Positions 1 to 8,010 of a DNA stretch of 10,658 bases are shown here, piece after piece. The notes beneath the pieces are model-generated. The model worked only from the letters and a program-made list of their open reading frames with translations. It had not been told where the DNA came from and searched no databases. The translations under genes and the position numbers were made by a program. The stretch lies in assembly GCA_025526915.1 (NCBI GenBank), contig JAHLKH010000470.1, positions 1-10,658 on the forward strand, written 5' to 3'. Position 1 is the first letter of the stretch; each line of letters begins with the position of its first letter. The stretch is from Entophlyctis helioformis. Taxonomy: Eukaryota > Chytridiomycota > Chytridiomycetes > Chytridiales > Chytriomycetaceae.

Positions 1-1623
1 GAACGCCTCGCCCTGGACATCTCGTCCAGCATGATGCAGGTGCAGTCGCGGCTTGTTGACTGCCAGCGCACGACAGCCGAGACTGCGCATCTTGCCCTTT
101 CTGATCTTGTGCTGCGGCTCATGAAAGCCAACACGGACATGGTGGCTGCTGCTGTGCGTGACGGCGGCAGCGGCGATGCTCTGCGGCACCTGGAGGACTT
201 TCTCGTCAACGAGTTTCCAGAGCCGCGCGCTGGCTCGGATGCGGCTGTCGGTGCTATCGGCGCGGATGGACAACACGCTGCTGCGTCGAGTGGCAGCAGC
301 GGTGGCAAAGTGCATGCCATGGACACCGGAGAGGGCGTGTCGGCAGACGAGGATGCCAGCAAGGACACTGCGGCTGGCATTGAGATTATCGAATACGATT
401 CGTGCTCCGAGGAGACGGACTCTGTCTGCGACCGATCCTTCTCGATCGCCGGCTGGCAGGATGACGAGCGTGACGACGACGCGGCCTTTGACGTGGGTGT
501 GTCCATGGCCGTCGATGCGCTGTTCAAGCCCGGCGGTGCTGGATCCGTGCTCGCCGGTCTTGGCGACATGGACCAGGACATGCTCGCCATGGAGACGCAT
601 GAGCGCCAGCGCAAGCGTGCTTTGGCCGAGAGCTCCTGCGACGCTGACGATGACCGCGGCGATCGTGGCTTGACGCATGCAGCGACCCGCAGCCGCAAGG
701 CACAGCCTAGGGCTGCACACGATGACGCGGCGGATGCGGCCGCGATGCGCGAGGACCAGACACCGATGCGGCCGCGAGCCAAGCTGATGACGTCTGTGAG
801 CGGCGCCAGTTTCAGCAGCACTGGCGCCACGGCCAGCTCAGTGGCATCGTCGATCAAGACGCCCCAGCCCCTGTCTGTTGTGCGTGCGCAGACCCGGCGC
901 ATCCACATGAGTGAGACGCAGCTCGACCAGGAAGCAACGCCTGTGGCTCGCAAGAAGCGCCATGCCGGTGCTCTACGCGAGCAGCACGCCAGCGGTCTTG
1001 GCCGGCACGGCGGCGATGACATGGCATGCGACGAAGGCGGCCCTGCTGCTGATGGCGATGTGGCTGCGACGCCCAGAACAGTCCGTGTTGAGCGCGACTC
1101 TGGACACGTGCGCCAAGGTGACGATGAGGATGACGAGCTGGACAGCGAGCTGGACGGCGAGCGGCACCACGGCCACCATGTGTCCAAGCACGACGGGCCA
1201 GGCGGTCCCCTGCGCATGACGCCGATCCGCCGAGACCACCGCCGCCGCATGCGCCAGAGCCTGATCCCCATCTCGCGACCGGTTGCGCCGCGGCTCGTGG
1301 CAGACACCACCACGGCCATGCCGCCGTCGTCTGTGCAAGCGCCGCCACCGACCAACGCGTCGGCTGCGGCTGCCACGCTCGTGACGCGCGCGTTTGGCGG
1401 GCCGTCGTCGGCTTCGGCGACCGAGATCCCTGCACGCACCAACAAGGAGAACAGCGCACCTGCGAGTGCCGGCAGGACGTCCATGACGCTGCGCAAGCGA
1501 CAGGCCTCTGGCGATTCTGGTGCGACTGCGAGTGCGACTGCGACTGCCACTGCGAGTGCGGGCAGCCGGCTGGCATCGCTGCGAGCCAATACCGCCACGG
1601 CCGCCAACATCCACGGCAAATAA
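1..1623 (+). CDS. 3' part of an unidentified disordered nuclear-type protein with a KEN box (5' end outside the window)
   Basis: The frame is open from base 1 through the first ATG pair (31-36) to the TAA at 1621-1623, so the gene probably begins upstream of the window; counted from ATG 31 it is 530 residues. About the first 60 residues are helix-prone and resemble the end of a coiled coil. The rest is low complexity: Ala/Ser/Gly-rich, with an acidic stretch around residues 115-160, several basic NLS-like clusters (for example RKKRH near 308), a basic TPIRR patch near 400 and a Thr/Ala repeat near the C-terminus. NKENSAP at residues 471-477 contains a canonical KEN box (472-474), an APC/C degron. 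Third codon positions are strongly G/C, as in neighbouring genes. I do not recognise the family. A mitotic protein, for instance the tail of a kinesin-5 or a chromosomal-passenger-type protein, is possible but unproven. Confidence 0.8.
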   Translation, partial: ERLALDISSSMMQVQSRLVDCQRTTAETAHLALSDLVLRLMKANTDMVAAAVRDGGSGDALRHLEDFLVNEFPEPRAGSDAAVGAIGADGQHAAASSGSSGGKVHAMDTGEGVSADEDASKDTAAGIEIIEYDSCSEETDSVCDRSFSIAGWQDDERDDDAAFDVGVSMAVDALFKPGGAGSVLAGLGDMDQDMLAMETHERQRKRALAESSCDADDDRGDRGLTHAATRSRKAQPRAAHDDAADAAAMREDQTPMRPRAKLMTSVSGASFSSTGATASSVASSIKTPQPLSVVRAQTRRIHMSETQLDQEATPVARKKRHAGALREQHASGLGRHGGDDMACDEGGPAADGDVAATPRTVRVERDSGHVRQGDDEDDELDSELDGERHHGHHVSKHDGPGGPLRMTPIRRDHRRRMRQSLIPISRPVAPRLVADTTTAMPPSSVQAPPPTNASAAAATLVTRAFGGPSSASATEIPARTNKENSAPASAGRTSMTLRKRQASGDSGATASATATATASAGSRLASLRANTATAANIHGK

Positions 1624-1640
1624 AGCGCAACGTTTGCATT

Positions 1641-1654
1641 CAACAACCACAACC

Positions 1655-1688
<34 letters not shown>

Positions 1689-1689
1689 C
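1641..1689 (+). repeat. (CAA)n microsatellite in the leader of the membrane-protein gene
   Basis: An almost pure CAA/ACA run with two early CCA interruptions lies between the stop of the upstream gene (1623) and the ATG at 1703, ending 13 nt before that ATG. It should form an unstructured, A/C-only 5' UTR. The downstream reading frame is open through it as poly-Thr, but translation more likely begins at 1703. Confidence 0.9.
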
Positions 1690-1702
1690 TGCATCGAGGC
1701 CG

Positions 1703-3496
1703 ATGACGGACACCGATGCCGGCACCAGCGCCGACCGCCCATTAGACATCCCGCCCACGGTCATCGCCATTGCCGTGCAGCTCGCCGCCGTCACCTGCAT
1801 CCTCTTCCTGCTCCTGGCCAACCGCTTCCGCCAGTGGCCGCCGTCCTATCTCCCGCGCGGCCTCACGCTCGTCGCCCTCGCTGGGCCGGTCTCGCTGCTC
1901 GCCAAAACCGCCCGCCTGTGCCTGCTGCCGAGGTACTCGCCCCGCGCACCGCAGCCGGCCGCTCTCGGCGTGGTGTCTGGCGTCGGGATGTGGGCCGAAA
2001 TCACCAGCCTGGTGCTCACAGAGCTCGAGTTTGCTCGGTCGATTGTCGGCGACGGCGGCGTTGGGATGCTGGCACGACGGCGTCTGCGTCGCAGCCGGCA
2101 TCGGTGGTGGCCACATGCGTGCGTGCAGAGCGCCGACTGCGTTGGCTCGGCATGGACCGTCACGCAGACCATGGTCGCTCTCACCGGTCCGATCATATGG
2201 ATCGGCTCTGCCGGCGATGCCATGCCGATCAGCTGGGCACCCGTTGTCAGCGTCGGCGTCGTCTGCGTCACTGTGTGGCTGACCGCCATGGCATGTGTGC
2301 TTATTGCCATCAACACGGTACTGTGGTCGCTGGTCGTGCGGCGCGTGCTCGGCACGGTGGCCGGCGGCGGGCCGGACGTCCCCATCTGGTTGCATTGGTG
2401 GCGGAACTGGTGGTCCAGTTCGCAGTCGTCGCCATCGCCATCGCCATCGCCACATCGCGGGTCGTTGACCCCTCCTGCGACGCCGCCGTGTGCGTTGGAC
2501 AGCGACGGTCGGCAAAACTCGCCGCCTGCAGGTGCCACTGTATTGGTGCTCGCAACTATACCCGCTGGTGCACAAGATCCACCACTTCCACTTCCACCAC
2601 CACAGCAATCACAGCAGCAACAACAAACACCGCGTTACCAGTCGCTCTACACATACTGGTCGTCGCTCTCACAGCCGATCCGCACACTCCTGACCCACTA
2701 CAATCTGCTCGCGGTTATCGGCCTCGTTGCCGTCATTCTCGGCAACCTCTACCTCCTCGACACCACCGACCCCGTCATTGACTATTTCGGCGAGCTGGCC
2801 GCACACATCTTTATGCTGACGTGTGTGGCGTGGGTGCACGTGTCGCGCGGCGGCATGCAGCTGCCTGTCGGTGCAGGCGTGCCTTGGTCCGTCACCGAGG
2901 CAGCAAGCGTCCATGGCGTGGGGATCGCTGCTGCCGCCGCCGCCGGTCATGGCCGTGACCGCGCTGCCGCGATGGACGCGACAACGGTCCTGGATAGCTC
3001 CCGAGTCGGCCGTGCAGATGGCAGTTGGTGGCCGGGCAGGAGACGAGGACGGAGCAGGGAATGGGCAGCTGGGCCGTCGGGACAGCAGGCTGGCCCTGCC
3101 CATGACGGTGCAGGAACCGGATCCGTCTGTGACCTGGATGGCGATGTCGAGTGGCGAGACGAGGATGGAAAGGACTACGGGAGCGGCGACGCACTTGCCG
3201 GACGGCATGCCGGGTCGAGTGTCTGGGCCGTGTCGAGCCGCACGGATGGGGCCGCGAACCGCGTCGGTGCCGACTCGCTCACGACGGCTGATGATCGCGA
3301 TCACGATCCGGGCTTGCTGGACCGAGGAGGAGGACAAAGTGCCCAACAACCTGATGATGATGATGACGATGATGATGATGATGGTCGCGCTGGAGACGCG
3401 AAAGGACAGATGCGCTCACTCGACTGCTTGACTCTAGCCGCCCCAGACACTCGCTCTGCGGCGCACCCAGACGTGGCCACTTTGCCATCTCACTGA
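1703..3496 (+). CDS. putative seven-pass membrane protein with GPCR-like topology
   Basis: From ATG 1703 the frame encodes 597 residues. Seven hydrophobic segments are visible at about residues 19-39, 53-75, 87-106, 151-170, 178-210, 332-352 and 358-378. The TM3-TM4 loop is Arg-rich (LARRRLRRSRHR near 123), placing it in the cytosol under the positive-inside rule. The TM5-TM6 loop is about 120 residues, with SPSPSP, Pro-rich and poly-Gln tracts. TM7 is followed by a long polar tail ending in poly-Asp. The short N-terminus, seven segments and large third cytosolic loop resemble a GPCR, but I see no family motif and no RGS or other known domain, so this is topology only. Third-position GC is about 90% in the membrane part. 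It falls after about 2930, where the +1 frame (open 2823-3431) looks better, so an unrecognised intron or a frame error may lie in the tail. The C-terminal third is therefore uncertain. Confidence 0.72.
   Translation: MTDTDAGTSADRPLDIPPTVIAIAVQLAAVTCILFLLLANRFRQWPPSYLPRGLTLVALAGPVSLLAKTARLCLLPRYSPRAPQPAALGVVSGVGMWAEITSLVLTELEFARSIVGDGGVGMLARRRLRRSRHRWWPHACVQSADCVGSAWTVTQTMVALTGPIIWIGSAGDAMPISWAPVVSVGVVCVTVWLTAMACVLIAINTVLWSLVVRRVLGTVAGGGPDVPIWLHWWRNWWSSSQSSPSPSPSPHRGSLTPPATPPCALDSDGRQNSPPAGATVLVLATIPAGAQDPPLPLPPPQQSQQQQQTPRYQSLYTYWSSLSQPIRTLLTHYNLLAVIGLVAVILGNLYLLDTTDPVIDYFGELAAHIFMLTCVAWVHVSRGGMQLPVGAGVPWSVTEAASVHGVGIAAAAAAGHGRDRAAAMDATTVLDSSRVGRADGSWWPGRRRGRSREWAAGPSGQQAGPAHDGAGTGSVCDLDGDVEWRDEDGKDYGSGDALAGRHAGSSVWAVSSRTDGAANRVGADSLTTADDRDHDPGLLDRGGGQSAQQPDDDDDDDDDDGRAGDAKGQMRSLDCLTLAAPDTRSAAHPDVATLPSH
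3353..3383 (+). repeat. GAT trinucleotide repeat (poly-Asp in the annotated frame)
   Basis: A run of GAT codons with one GAC gives an Asp tract near the C-terminus of the membrane-protein frame. In the competing +1 frame the same bases give poly-Met, which argues for the annotated frame at this point. Confidence 0.85.
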
Positions 3497-3563
3497 TACC
3501 CCGAGACAAGCAGCTCATGTACATGTACCATAAAAACGATAGACGCCTGTAAACACATGCTCT
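3497..3563. other. 67-nt convergent intergenic region (overlapping 3' UTRs)
   Basis: The stops of two convergent genes (TGA ending at 3496 on +, TGA beginning at 3566 on -) are 67 nt apart. It contains a GTACATGTAC palindrome and a CATAAAA motif on the + strand that could serve as a weak poly(A) signal. No canonical AATAAA is present. The two transcripts must overlap or end almost tail to tail. Confidence 0.6.
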
Positions 3564-6500
3564 TCAATGTATTTGCCCTTTGAGATCCACGCCCTTTGAG
3601 ACGGTTAAGCGCACCTGCTCCACCACAGCCGGCAGCGACGCCCGGGTATCAATGACGGGCGTCTGCGCGCGATCCGCATGGCCAGCACCAGCAGCACCAG
3701 CTGCACCAGCGGGCTCGGGAACAAGCACCACGCCCATCGCCTTGAGCCAGTCCATGGCCACCTTGACCAGACTGCGCAGCAGCTTCGCATCCTCCTTGGA
3801 CACCGTCACCACGCCACGCTCGCCAGCCCCATCCTTCTCACCCGCTCCTTTGGCGTTGCTGGCCGCGCCAAGTGCCCCTGCAACAGCCGCAGCACCAGGG
3901 TCCGGCCCCCAGCTCATGATGGCAGGCACAAGGTCGCGCGGAATGAACCCGAGCACCACGGCAATGTACTCGACTCGCAGCGTCGGACGGAACGCACGCA
4001 GCAGAATGCGCAGTGCCACCTGCCGCTCGCGGTCAATAAACTTGTCCATGAGGTACCCGCTCATCTTGGGCGCTTCCTGGTACAGCGTGAAGAACGACTG
4101 GTAGTCGCTCGTCGTCATGCTCGACCGCACGGCTAGCGCATGCTGCACGCACTCGCCGCGCTTCTCCTCGGGTGTCAGCTCTGCAACCGTGTTGATGATA
4201 TCTGCCGGGATGTCGGGATGCAGGTTACGTCAATACATCCCCAGTTCATGCCAGCAGATGGCGTGCGGTGCGGGCAATGAGCCAAACGGCCACTTACCGC
4301 GACGGTTGGTCGTGTGCAGCATGTACAGGATGCGGTATGCCACAAACTCGTCCGTGTTGCCAGCAATATTGTAAATCTTGTACAGCTGCTTGAGTTGCGC
4401 CTGGCACTGATTATACTCACCAAGATCGCCCTGTCGTTTCCATCCAAGGAGCATCGAAAGAAAGGGCATGTCAGAAGCCGCTCAATGGCATTGCCAAGAT
4501 GCCAAGTCCAGACTCGCCTTTTCCAACGCAATCCGAGCGTGCGTCTCATACACTTGCACGGTAAACTCGTTCTTGATGCGCTGCACCGTCAGATCCTGTC
4601 TCAGACTCTTAAACTGGTCGCAGACGTAGGTATAGTTGTGCTCATCCTTCCATTTCCCCTTGAGCATCTCCAGCGTCTGGCGGAGGATGTGGAGCGGCCG
4701 CACTGTCGAAGGATCCGGTGCCTGCCACAGCAACCATGCAACGACCAGAGACAGGCGGCGATTCAAACGAGTGAGATGCCGTAGTGGGCTGCAACAGCGA
4801 GGGCAGCAAAGCAAGGCAGACCACGCAGCAAAAAGCGAGTGCAACTTACAGACGTGAGCCGCAGGTACGACTTTTCCAGCTTTGTGCATGTGCCCACAAT
4901 CGTATTCTCATCCCAGTCGGCGACATCCGGGTTCTCTTCCCCATCAGCGAGCGAGCGCAGATTGGCCCGACGGGCCTCCTCGACCTCTCTCTCCCGTCTG
5001 GCGCGGTCCCTTGCCTCTTCATCTTCGCGTGCCTTGAAGCGCTTCAGCCGCTCGTCTCTGCGTTCAATCTCTGCTGCGCGTAGCGATGGCGGAAGATGTG
5101 CCAGCGACTGATCAGGCGGCAGCAGGGGCTTGCGCGTAGCATCGAACGACCAGCCCACACCATCGACAGCATCAGACGTTCCAGCCGCTCCTTTTCCGGC
5201 TCCTTTCCCATTGCCCAGCTTTCCCGCCATCCCTTTACCACTCGCGGCGGCAGCGGTAGCAGCCGCCTTGCGCTTCTTGGAGGCAGCTGACAGTTGCAGA
5301 AGATGGACTTCGCTCGAGTCGTCAGCAGCCGGTAGCGGCATCTGATCCCAGTCAGTCGTCCACAGCGCATTGGATTTTCGGGCCTTCAAAATGATGGCCT
5401 TGAGCCGTTTGTTGACGGCGGCCTCCTTCTCTGGTGACACTTTGTCCATAACACGACGGCAATAGTTACTGCCAACCAAGTTGACGAAACGCGAGTCAGC
5501 CAAAAGGGGAGACTCGGCAGGAGATGCAGGTGCAAACTGGGCATGCAGCCACGTACGCAAGCGACTCTGGCCAATCGGTGACACTGGGCTTGGCATCCAC
5601 CACTGGCGATGCAGCTCGGGATGGAGACACGTCCATGTTGGTGCTTTTGGCGCTCTTGGTCGTTGCGGCTGTTTGAGGCTGCTGCGATCGGACAGCCATG
5701 TACGCAGGCTCTGTAGACGCGATCATGGACAGAAGATCAGCATTCCTAGAGCAGCCAGGCACAAACTGGCAGAGTGATGCAAGCGTACTGGATGGCGCAG
5801 TGGCCTTGATGGACAGCGATGCCATGGCCGACGATGACGCTGCATATGGGGCTGCCGTGGATGGAGCCGCGGTGGCCGTTGGCGGCCATCTGGCGGGCGA
5901 TGGTGATGCGCTGGACGAAGCGCTGGGCGGGTGGGAACCTGCTGGCAGCTGGTGCTGTTGCTGCTGTTGCTGAGGTCTGTAGTACTGCTGTTGCTGCTGC
6001 TGCTGCTGCTGCTGCTGTTGTTGTTGCCACTGAGGATTCACGGTTGGGCCTGCAGCCCAAGTCTGCTGGGGATGCTGAGGGTGCTGCTGGCCGGCCTGAG
6101 CAGGCGGCGGGTGCTGGTAGGCGGGATATGCAGGCTGCTGGTATGTCGGCTGGGCTTGCGGGTAGCCTGGATAGCCAGGATACACGGGGGCCGCAGCGTA
6201 GACAGGATAGCCTGGGAAGCCCGGATACGCAGGAGTGGCAGCGCCAGGTACGGCCGCAGCAGCTGGGTACGCATACGCAGCTGTTCCCGAGGGCGGGCGG
6301 TAGGCAGCGGCAGACGCCGTTGACGCATGGGCAGACGCAGCGGCAGCGACGGGGCCGTAGCGCTGCTCGTACTCGGCAAGGTCCTTGTAGTACTTGGCCC
6401 TGTGGGCAGCACAGGCGGGCAGGCGGGCAGGCAGGCAGGCAGGCGTGAGTGGTCTGCACAGAGCGTGCGGCTGCACAGGCAGACTCACCAGGCGGCGCTG

Positions 6501-6658
6501 TTGGCAGCTGCTTGCGGGTCGGCTGCTGCTGCGGTGGTGGTGGTGGCGGTGGCGGCTGTTGTTGCAGTGGCTGCTGCCTGTGCAGCGCTTGTTGCAGCGC
6601 TTGTTGCAGCGCTTGCTGCAGGGCCAGCCGTGGGCGACGTTGAAGGCGCAGCGTGCAT
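3564..6658 (-). CDS. LENG8: LENG8/Thp3-like SAC3-domain protein, six exons
   Basis: Splicing 6658-6489, 6399-5557, 5468-4850, 4721-4518, 4430-4298 and 4201-3564 gives an uninterrupted 868-residue protein. The N-terminus is Ala/Thr-rich, then Tyr/Pro-rich (YPGYPGYP), then poly-Gln (182-195). WPESL at 333-337 starts a conserved block ending [10 protein letters not shown], followed by Lys-rich and Arg/Glu coiled-coil-like sequence. The SAC3/GANP domain spans about residues 525-790, with family hallmarks [88 protein letters not shown] and [13 protein letters not shown]8 and yeast Thp3 are nuclear SAC3-family proteins linked to mRNA biogenesis and splicing; Thp3 pairs with Csn12. That function is inferred from the family. 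Exon joins were chosen by conserved family sequence and phase. The start is the least certain part: ATG 6658 is in frame, but the frame is open upstream to ATG 6829. Confidence 0.93.
4202..4297 (-). other. intron 5 of the LENG8-like gene (96 nt, GT-AG)
   Basis: Donor G|GTAAGT and acceptor GGCAG|AT, phase 1. Joining restores an Asp codon and links TTNRR to DIINTVAEL, matching the continuity of the SAC3 domain. The unspliced frame meets a TGA inside the intron. Confidence 0.93.
4431..4517 (-). other. intron 4 of the LENG8-like gene (87 nt, GC-AG)
   Basis: Donor AAG|GCGAGT and acceptor CGACAG|GGC, phase 0. The join gives [17 protein letters not shown], exactly the conserved family sequence. The only nearby GT, 4 nt further in, breaks the frame with this acceptor. 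This is a GC-AG intron, a minor U2-type class that usually has a strong donor context, as here. Confidence 0.9.
4722..4849 (-). other. intron 3 of the LENG8-like gene (128 nt, GT-AG)
   Basis: Donor TCT|GTAAGT and acceptor GGCAG|GCA, phase 0. Joins YLRLTS to APDPSTVRP, a contiguous motif in the family. Confidence 0.93.
5469..5556 (-). other. intron 2 of the LENG8-like gene (88 nt, GT-AG)
   Basis: Donor GC|GTACGT, a CTGAC branch-site candidate, a short pyrimidine tract and acceptor GGCAG|T, phase 2. The join links WPESLA to [10 protein letters not shown]. Both flanking frames run into the intron as open sequence, so without splicing it looks like a frameshift. Confidence 0.88.
5985..6026 (-). 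repeat. CAG/CAA repeat encoding Gln14
   Basis: Forty-two bases of CTG/TTG on the + strand give 14 Gln codons (10 CAG and 4 CAA) at residues 182-195 of the LENG8-like protein. A second, shorter Gln run (residues 200-205) follows after YYRP. The uninterrupted CAG core makes length variation likely. Confidence 0.92.
6400..6488 (-). other. intron 1 of the LENG8-like gene (89 nt, GT-AG)
   Basis: Donor TG|GTGAGT and acceptor CCACAG|G, phase 2, rebuilding a Trp codon ([17 protein letters not shown]). A pyrimidine tract made of GCCT/GCCC tetranucleotide repeats lies at about 6414-6443, roughly 13 nt before the acceptor on the - strand. The unspliced frame is open through the intron, so retention would switch to a different N-terminus. 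Confidence 0.8.
6579..6620. repeat. 12-bp tandem repeat in the first exon of the LENG8-like gene
   Basis: The unit GCAGCGCTTGTT occurs about three times in a row (the last copy has CTTGCT). In the annotated frame it encodes repeated SAAT. In the overlapping frame it encodes LQQA repeats. It is a length-variable low-complexity segment. Confidence 0.8.
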
Positions 6659-6858
6659 CGGTGACGGCTCGGCCAGTTGGCGACTTGGTGGCCAAGAAGC
6701 AACGAGGGGGGGGGAATTGATTTCGTTCCCATAGAGAACCCTGCGCCGGCACCTGATTGGTCGGGTGGTTTGCCTCGAATTTTGTTCAATTTGGCATCCA
6801 ATTTCCAATCTTTTTGAATCCAATTTCATATTCTTGTCCGGATTCCCAGTCACTTTGA
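6659..6858 (-). promoter_or_regulatory. AT-rich upstream region of the LENG8-like gene with a CCAAT box
   Basis: This 200-nt stretch lies between the stop of the upstream small ORF and ATG 6658. It has a CCAATCA element on the - strand (CCAAT at 6760-6756, about 100 nt before the ATG). It also has an AT-rich island (6775-6860), unlike the surrounding GC-rich DNA, with ATCCAATTTC repeated at 6796-6805 and 6818-6827 on the + strand, 22 nt apart. A C9 run on the - strand (6706-6714) lies about 48 nt upstream of the ATG. Promoter role is inferred from position and composition. Two upstream ATGs (near 6801 and 6733), in another frame, could act as uORF starts if transcribed. Confidence 0.5.
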
Positions 6859-7299
6859 TCAGCCTGCAGCCGATGCCTTCTCAAACCGTGGTCGCTTTGG
6901 CGCTTGCTTCTGGACTGCTGAGCCTGTCCCAGGGGCAGCAGTTGGTTGCGTGTTGGTAATGACACCAAGAACTGTCCTGCGACTGCCTGTTGCGGCTGTT
7001 GGCCTTCTGCGTCCAGTCGGCGCACTTGTGCGTGCTGTTGGGGCTGCCTGCTGCAATGTCCGAACGACTGACGTCACAGCCGACACAGACACACTGGCAT
7101 CTGCTGCTGCTCTCTTCCGCTTGCTTGGTGCTCTTTGGCGGCTGGCTGTTGGCGTGGCAGCTGCAGCAACGGCTGGCTCTCCAGGCTCGCCTGCAAGGTA
7201 CTTGTCGTCGTCGAGATTGTCAAGGCACACAGTGTCAACAGAGTCGCAACTGTTGACAGCCATTGCACAAGAGGCAGACGAGCTCACCAACGAGGACAT
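6859..7299 (-). CDS. small ORF with a cyclin-A-like N-terminal motif but no cyclin box
   Basis: From ATG 7299 to the TGA at 6859 the frame encodes 146 residues: an acidic segment (NLDDDKYLAGEPGEP), an NLS-like SKRKRAA, then GSRRTVLGVITNTQ and a basic KRPRFEK end. RTVLG(V/L)-type motifs of this form occur in the N-terminal regulatory region of A-type cyclins. A cyclin would have its cyclin box downstream, but here the ORF stops and the next sequence is the promoter and gene of the LENG8-like protein. It could be a truncated cyclin copy, an unrelated small nuclear protein, or chance similarity over about 12 residues. Codon choice (many GCA and ACA) differs from the genes to the left. The frame is open upstream to 7431 but without an ATG. 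Confidence 0.42.
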   Translation of the reverse strand: MSSLVSSSASCAMAVNSCDSVDTVCLDNLDDDKYLAGEPGEPAVAAAATPTASRQRAPSKRKRAAADASVSVSAVTSVVRTLQQAAPTARTSAPTGRRRPTAATGSRRTVLGVITNTQPTAAPGTGSAVQKQAPKRPRFEKASAAG

Positions 7300-8010
7300 G
7301 GATGGATCACTCGGCGGATCGTTGAGCTGCCGCGTATTGTTGAGCTGCTGTAAGGCCTCGCGCTTGGATTGGTCTGACTTTGAGAACTGTCGAGGCGATA
7401 CACAGAGAATGCCTGCAGCAATCCTGCTCACTCATGTCAACCTCTGTCCTGGCTGCCTTTGTGTAGACAGCAAGGTCGCAGCGACGAGTGTCTTTGCAAC
7501 AGCCAGCAGCGCAGATGATCAACATGTCGTTCATTCAAGGCACAATGCCGTCGCACCCCGTCATCCACAGCCAACAGCCACGCCCACCTGGCTTGTCAGC
7601 ATGCCCGCGAATGCAATGACGAGCAGCATGCGCAGTCTCGGTCAACAACAAAGGGCTGATCGACTGCAGGCTGCAAAGAACAAGTCGTCCCAGACCTGCT
7701 GGCGACTGAAGTCAACAGCATCCAAAGTCGGCAATGAAGACACTGAGCCCAAGGAGAAACTCGCCTTGCACCATCATCACAAGAAAGTGCGACACATTTG
7801 TGAGATCTGGGATGACTACTCGGTCAAAGATTGGAGGGTTGTCATGGCGCTGGTTGGCAACATCTGTTCCAAAGAGCCAGATAGCAATATGGCACATCTC
7901 AGTACTGCTCAGAGCACAAAGGAGGACTGGGCATCAGGCTGGAGGTATTCACACGGACGAGATCTAGCAATTCCATGTTGTAACTGTCCTCGTCGAGAGC
8001 GGCTGGCCGT
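7300..8010. other. 711-nt stretch with no confident gene
   Basis: The + strand frame is open across this whole stretch, from before 6950 to 8197. It contains a fairly protein-like segment at about 7730-7990 (HHHHKKVRHICEIWDD and following), but it also overlaps the cyclin-like ORF on the other strand and reads into the LTR. I see no domain, convincing start or splice sites. A short - strand frame at 7712-7897 is hydrophobic but unrecognised. It may be decayed gene or transposon sequence. Confidence 0.4.

Noticed and set aside
854..1639. Long - strand ORFs opposite the first gene and opposite the membrane-protein gene
   Set aside because: Antisense shadows of GC-rich coding sequence with Trp/Cys/Arg/His-rich composition and no domain signal.
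4512..4516. Use of the nearby GT (4513-4512) as the donor of LENG8-like intron 4
   Set aside because: It puts the next exon out of frame and disrupts the conserved EKGD block, while the GC donor restores it.
5931..6323. Leu-rich + strand ORF at the CTG repeat
   Set aside because: It is the antisense of the poly-Gln region of the LENG8-like gene; the poly-Leu comes from CTG repeats.
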